NCBI GenBank assembly: GCA_028715605.1
Contig: JAQURM010000017.1
Span: 1 to 33,779 of the forward strand
Direction: 5' to 3'
DNA length: 33,779 nt
Origin: Desulfovibrionales bacterium
GTDB lineage: Bacteria > Desulfobacterota > QYQD01
Part shown: positions 31,942 to 33,779 of the stretch, one piece after another
Layout: every line of letters starts with the position of its first letter
How positions within the stretch are numbered: position 1 is the first letter of the stretch
Notes under the pieces: model-generated
Seen by the model: the letters and a program-made list of their open reading frames with translations, nothing else
What the model was told of the DNA's origin: nothing
The model's database searches: none
Made by a program: the position numbers and the translations under genes

Positions 31942-32298
31942 TCAGGCGAACACATCGAACAGCTTTCCCAGGAGCTCATCTTCAGCCTTTATGGCCTTGA
32001 GATTAGCGGTGTAGGCCCGTTGTACGGTCATAAGACCGGTCATCTCTTCCTCCAGGGCTACATTAGATGATTCCTGAGTTTCAACAGTCCCATCTTCAGC
32101 CGGCAAGGGAACACCGGGCGTATTAATCTTGTTTATCGATACGGTAACGCCGGACGGATCGGCTTCCTGGAGGACGGCCCGACTTTTTTTAAACCCATTT
32201 GTGTTCACATTGGCGACATTATTAGCCGTAACCCCAAGCTTCTGTCCCAGTGCTTGAAAGGCAGATAAGGCCGGATATGCAGCATTCAACATCGACAT
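31942..32298 (-). CDS. Small flagellar basal-body-rod-like protein (FlgC/FlgG family)
   Basis: At 118 residues it holds both ends of the rod/hook fold with little between: LSAFQALGQKLGVTANNVANVNTNGFKKSRA at the N-terminus (the Flg_bb_rod motif) and SNVALEEEMTGLMTVQRAYTANLKAIKAEDELLGKLFDVFA at the C-terminus (the heptad-rich motif for axial packing). FlgC itself is about 140 residues. No other flagellar gene is nearby, so it may be an orphan or specialised rod-like protein. ATG 32298 follows AAGGAGG by 3 bases; the in-frame ATG at 32292 is better spaced. It converges on the kinase gene. Confidence 0.8.
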   Translation of the reverse strand: MSMLNAAYPALSAFQALGQKLGVTANNVANVNTNGFKKSRAVLQEADPSGVTVSINKINTPGVPLPAEDGTVETQESSNVALEEEMTGLMTVQRAYTANLKAIKAEDELLGKLFDVFA

Positions 32299-32421
32299 AC
32301 ACCTCCTTTTTAGAAAACCTTTCTACCCGATTATTCTTATCGGCATACTTTAGAAAGGACTTAAAATATGGGCCTTGGTTACTGCCCGGTAACGGTCTTG
32401 ATATATTGATTTTTATACACT

Positions 32422-32453
32422 AACAGGCATGTTATTGCCTGTTTTGTTTTTTT
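32422..32453 (+). terminator. Terminator or attenuator before the glycosyltransferase gene
   Basis: AACAGGCA and TGCCTGTT form an 8-bp stem with a six-base loop, followed by TTGTTTTTTTC. It lies 40 bases before the ATG at 32493. No plus-strand gene ends nearby except the kinase gene 500 bases back, so leader attenuation is possible. Confidence 0.6.
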
Positions 32454-32492
32454 CATGTTATAAGGTAAAGACATTAGGACTGGATTGTTGCT

Positions 32493-33740
32493 ATGACGAA
32501 GGAAAAGATACCAGAGCCCTTGACTTTTTTGGGGCAGGAGAATCCAGATGACCTTAAAAAGGCTGAAATAGTAATAGGAATTCCTTCATATAACGAGGCC
32601 GAAGGTATTGCCCTGCCTACGGCTATGGCCGACGAAGGATTGCAGACCTATTTTAAGACTAAACAAGCGGCCATTATAAATTGCGACGCCTGTTCCACGG
32701 ACAACACAAAAGGGGTATTCTTAGGCGTAAAGACCGCTACACCGAAAATCTACCTTTCTACCCCTCCAGGTGTCACCGGCAAGGGAAATAACATAAGAAA
32801 TCTCTTTGTCATGGCCCGAAGGCTTGGGGCCAGGGCCATTATTATGGTTGATGCCGACCTTAAGAGTATTACACCGAAATGGATAAAGATGCTCGGGGAG
32901 CCGATTTTCAGCGGCTTTGGATATGTGGCCCCACTTTATGTAAGGCATAAATATAACAGCACTATAACGAACAATATTGCTTACCCCTTTAGTCGTATGC
33001 TTTACGGCCGGCGGGTGCGTCAACCTATCGGCGGCGATTTTGGTTTTTCCGGACGGCTATTGCCATGTTATCTTAACCTGCCGCTGTGGAGCGAGGATGT
33101 CTCGCAATTTGGCATCGATATCTGGATGACCACCATAGCCATGATGCAAAAGATGCCGATTTGTCAGTCTTTTATGGGACGGCCGAAGATACACCGGGCA
33201 AAAGATCCCGGGGCACAGTTGGGGCCTATGTTTAAGCAGGTCATCGGGACTATCTTTGCCATGATGGGTCAGTTTTCTAATTACTGGTCCCGCGTTAAGT
33301 GGAGTAAGCCTACGTCTATTTTTGGTTTTGGCCTGGGGGACATAGAGGAACCTCCACCGCTGGAGGTGAACGAGGATAATCTCTATCAGAAATTTCTGGA
33401 CGGTTTTACAAATTACTCCAGTGTATGGGAACAGGTCCTGCAAAGAGAAACTTATAAGAAACTGGTCGAAATAAAAGGGCTGTCTCCGGGTTTATTTAAC
33501 GTTCCTCCTCTGGTCTGGGCCTTGATCCTTTTTGATTTTGCGGTTGCGTATCACAAGGCGAAGATCGACCGAAGCACGTTATTAGAGGCGCTTATGCCCC
33601 TTTACTTCGGCAAGACGCTGTCTTTTGTTAAAAAGGCCGGGCAGATGTCCATTCAGGAGGCAGAAGAGCAGATCGAAAGCGAATGTATGGTTTTTGAAGA
33701 GGCCAAACCCTATCTGGTAAGACGCTGGAGTATTTTGTAG
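32493..33740 (+). CDS. GT-A glycosyltransferase related to glucosylglycerate/GpgS-type enzymes
   Basis: The 415-residue protein has a GT-A core: IVIGIPSYNEAEGIALP (27-43), the metal-binding D120-A-D122 in MVDADLKS, and RQPIGGDFGFSGRLL at 176-190, which recalls the PLGGE acceptor-side block of GT81 glucosyl-3-phosphoglycerate synthases. An all-alpha C-terminal region follows (about 290-415). Enzymes of this group make glucosyl- or mannosylglycerate as compatible solutes or lipid precursors. I cannot fix donor or acceptor. No phosphatase partner gene is in the window. It has no signal peptide. Confidence 0.75.
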   Translation: MTKEKIPEPLTFLGQENPDDLKKAEIVIGIPSYNEAEGIALPTAMADEGLQTYFKTKQAAIINCDACSTDNTKGVFLGVKTATPKIYLSTPPGVTGKGNNIRNLFVMARRLGARAIIMVDADLKSITPKWIKMLGEPIFSGFGYVAPLYVRHKYNSTITNNIAYPFSRMLYGRRVRQPIGGDFGFSGRLLPCYLNLPLWSEDVSQFGIDIWMTTIAMMQKMPICQSFMGRPKIHRAKDPGAQLGPMFKQVIGTIFAMMGQFSNYWSRVKWSKPTSIFGFGLGDIEEPPPLEVNEDNLYQKFLDGFTNYSSVWEQVLQRETYKKLVEIKGLSPGLFNVPPLVWALILFDFAVAYHKAKIDRSTLLEALMPLYFGKTLSFVKKAGQMSIQEAEEQIESECMVFEEAKPYLVRRWSIL

Positions 33741-33743
33741 AAT

Positions 33744-33779
33744 AAGCTTTCAGCTATCAGCGATCGGCAAGATGAGCAA
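33744..33779. repeat. Start of another TCAGC heptamer repeat
   Basis: GCTTTCAGCTATCAGCGATC begins right after the glycosyltransferase stop and matches the heptamer arrays in elements A, C and D. The window ends inside it. Confidence 0.6.

Overview
The window looks like chromosome from an anaerobic member of the Desulfobacterota (the old Deltaproteobacteria). This is inferred from gene content, not from a marker-gene search. The pointers are a PxxKW-type cysteine-rich protein, a DUF39 homocysteine-biosynthesis protein, a stand-alone LarE-type PP-loop protein, a DUF1015 protein, and several intergenic palindromic repeats of a style I associate with this group. Base composition is close to balanced, and most genes are ordinary housekeeping genes with clear Shine-Dalgarno sites.

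Layout. 1-1500: toxin-antitoxin debris and one intact RHH/RelE pair. 1712-4460: GDP-L-fucose synthase, GDP-mannose 4,6-dehydratase and APS kinase, pointing to fucosylated and perhaps sulfated surface polysaccharide. 4604-9157: a secreted Ada-like metal-binding protein, phosphomannomutase/phosphoglucomutase and a DUF721 protein, which converge on a minus-strand pair (DUF1015 and a tRNA-modifying-type methyltransferase that appears frameshifted). 9659-16148: Hsp20, a CDP-alcohol phosphatidyltransferase, an AcuB-like CBS/ACT protein coupled to acetyl-CoA synthetase, and DUF39 overlapping LarE. 16160-17865: tRNA-Pro(CGG) followed by a small accessory islet with structured repeats, a group II intron remnant, a toxin-antitoxin pair, a possible attC site and a CcbP-like gene. 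18020-25393: zinc phospholipase C, queA-tgt-yajC, a LysM protein, rplM-rpsI, argC and truA. 25918-33740: an aminotransferase, the PxxKW protein, dtd, pgi, a membrane histidine kinase, a small flagellar-rod-like protein and a GT-A glycosyltransferase.

How the genes fit together. pgi and the phosphomannomutase can feed GDP-mannose, which gmd and fcl convert to GDP-fucose; cysC can make PAPS for sulfation. queA and tgt are two steps of queuosine tRNA modification; truA, dtd and the methyltransferase also act on tRNA or aminoacyl-tRNA. DUF39 and LarE together suggest sulfur transfer into homocysteine or a cofactor.

The most unusual feature is not a protein system but the repeat landscape. Many intergenic regions carry short arrays with a strict 7-base period, usually as two complementary arms, and several are framed by palindromic hairpins. 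One 70-base module occurs twice with a single mismatch, more than 14 kb apart. Repeat-type DNA also lies inside three reading frames (fcl, the phosphatidyltransferase tail and the methyltransferase) without ending them. I found no CRISPR array, no complete mobile element and no recognisable defence operon.
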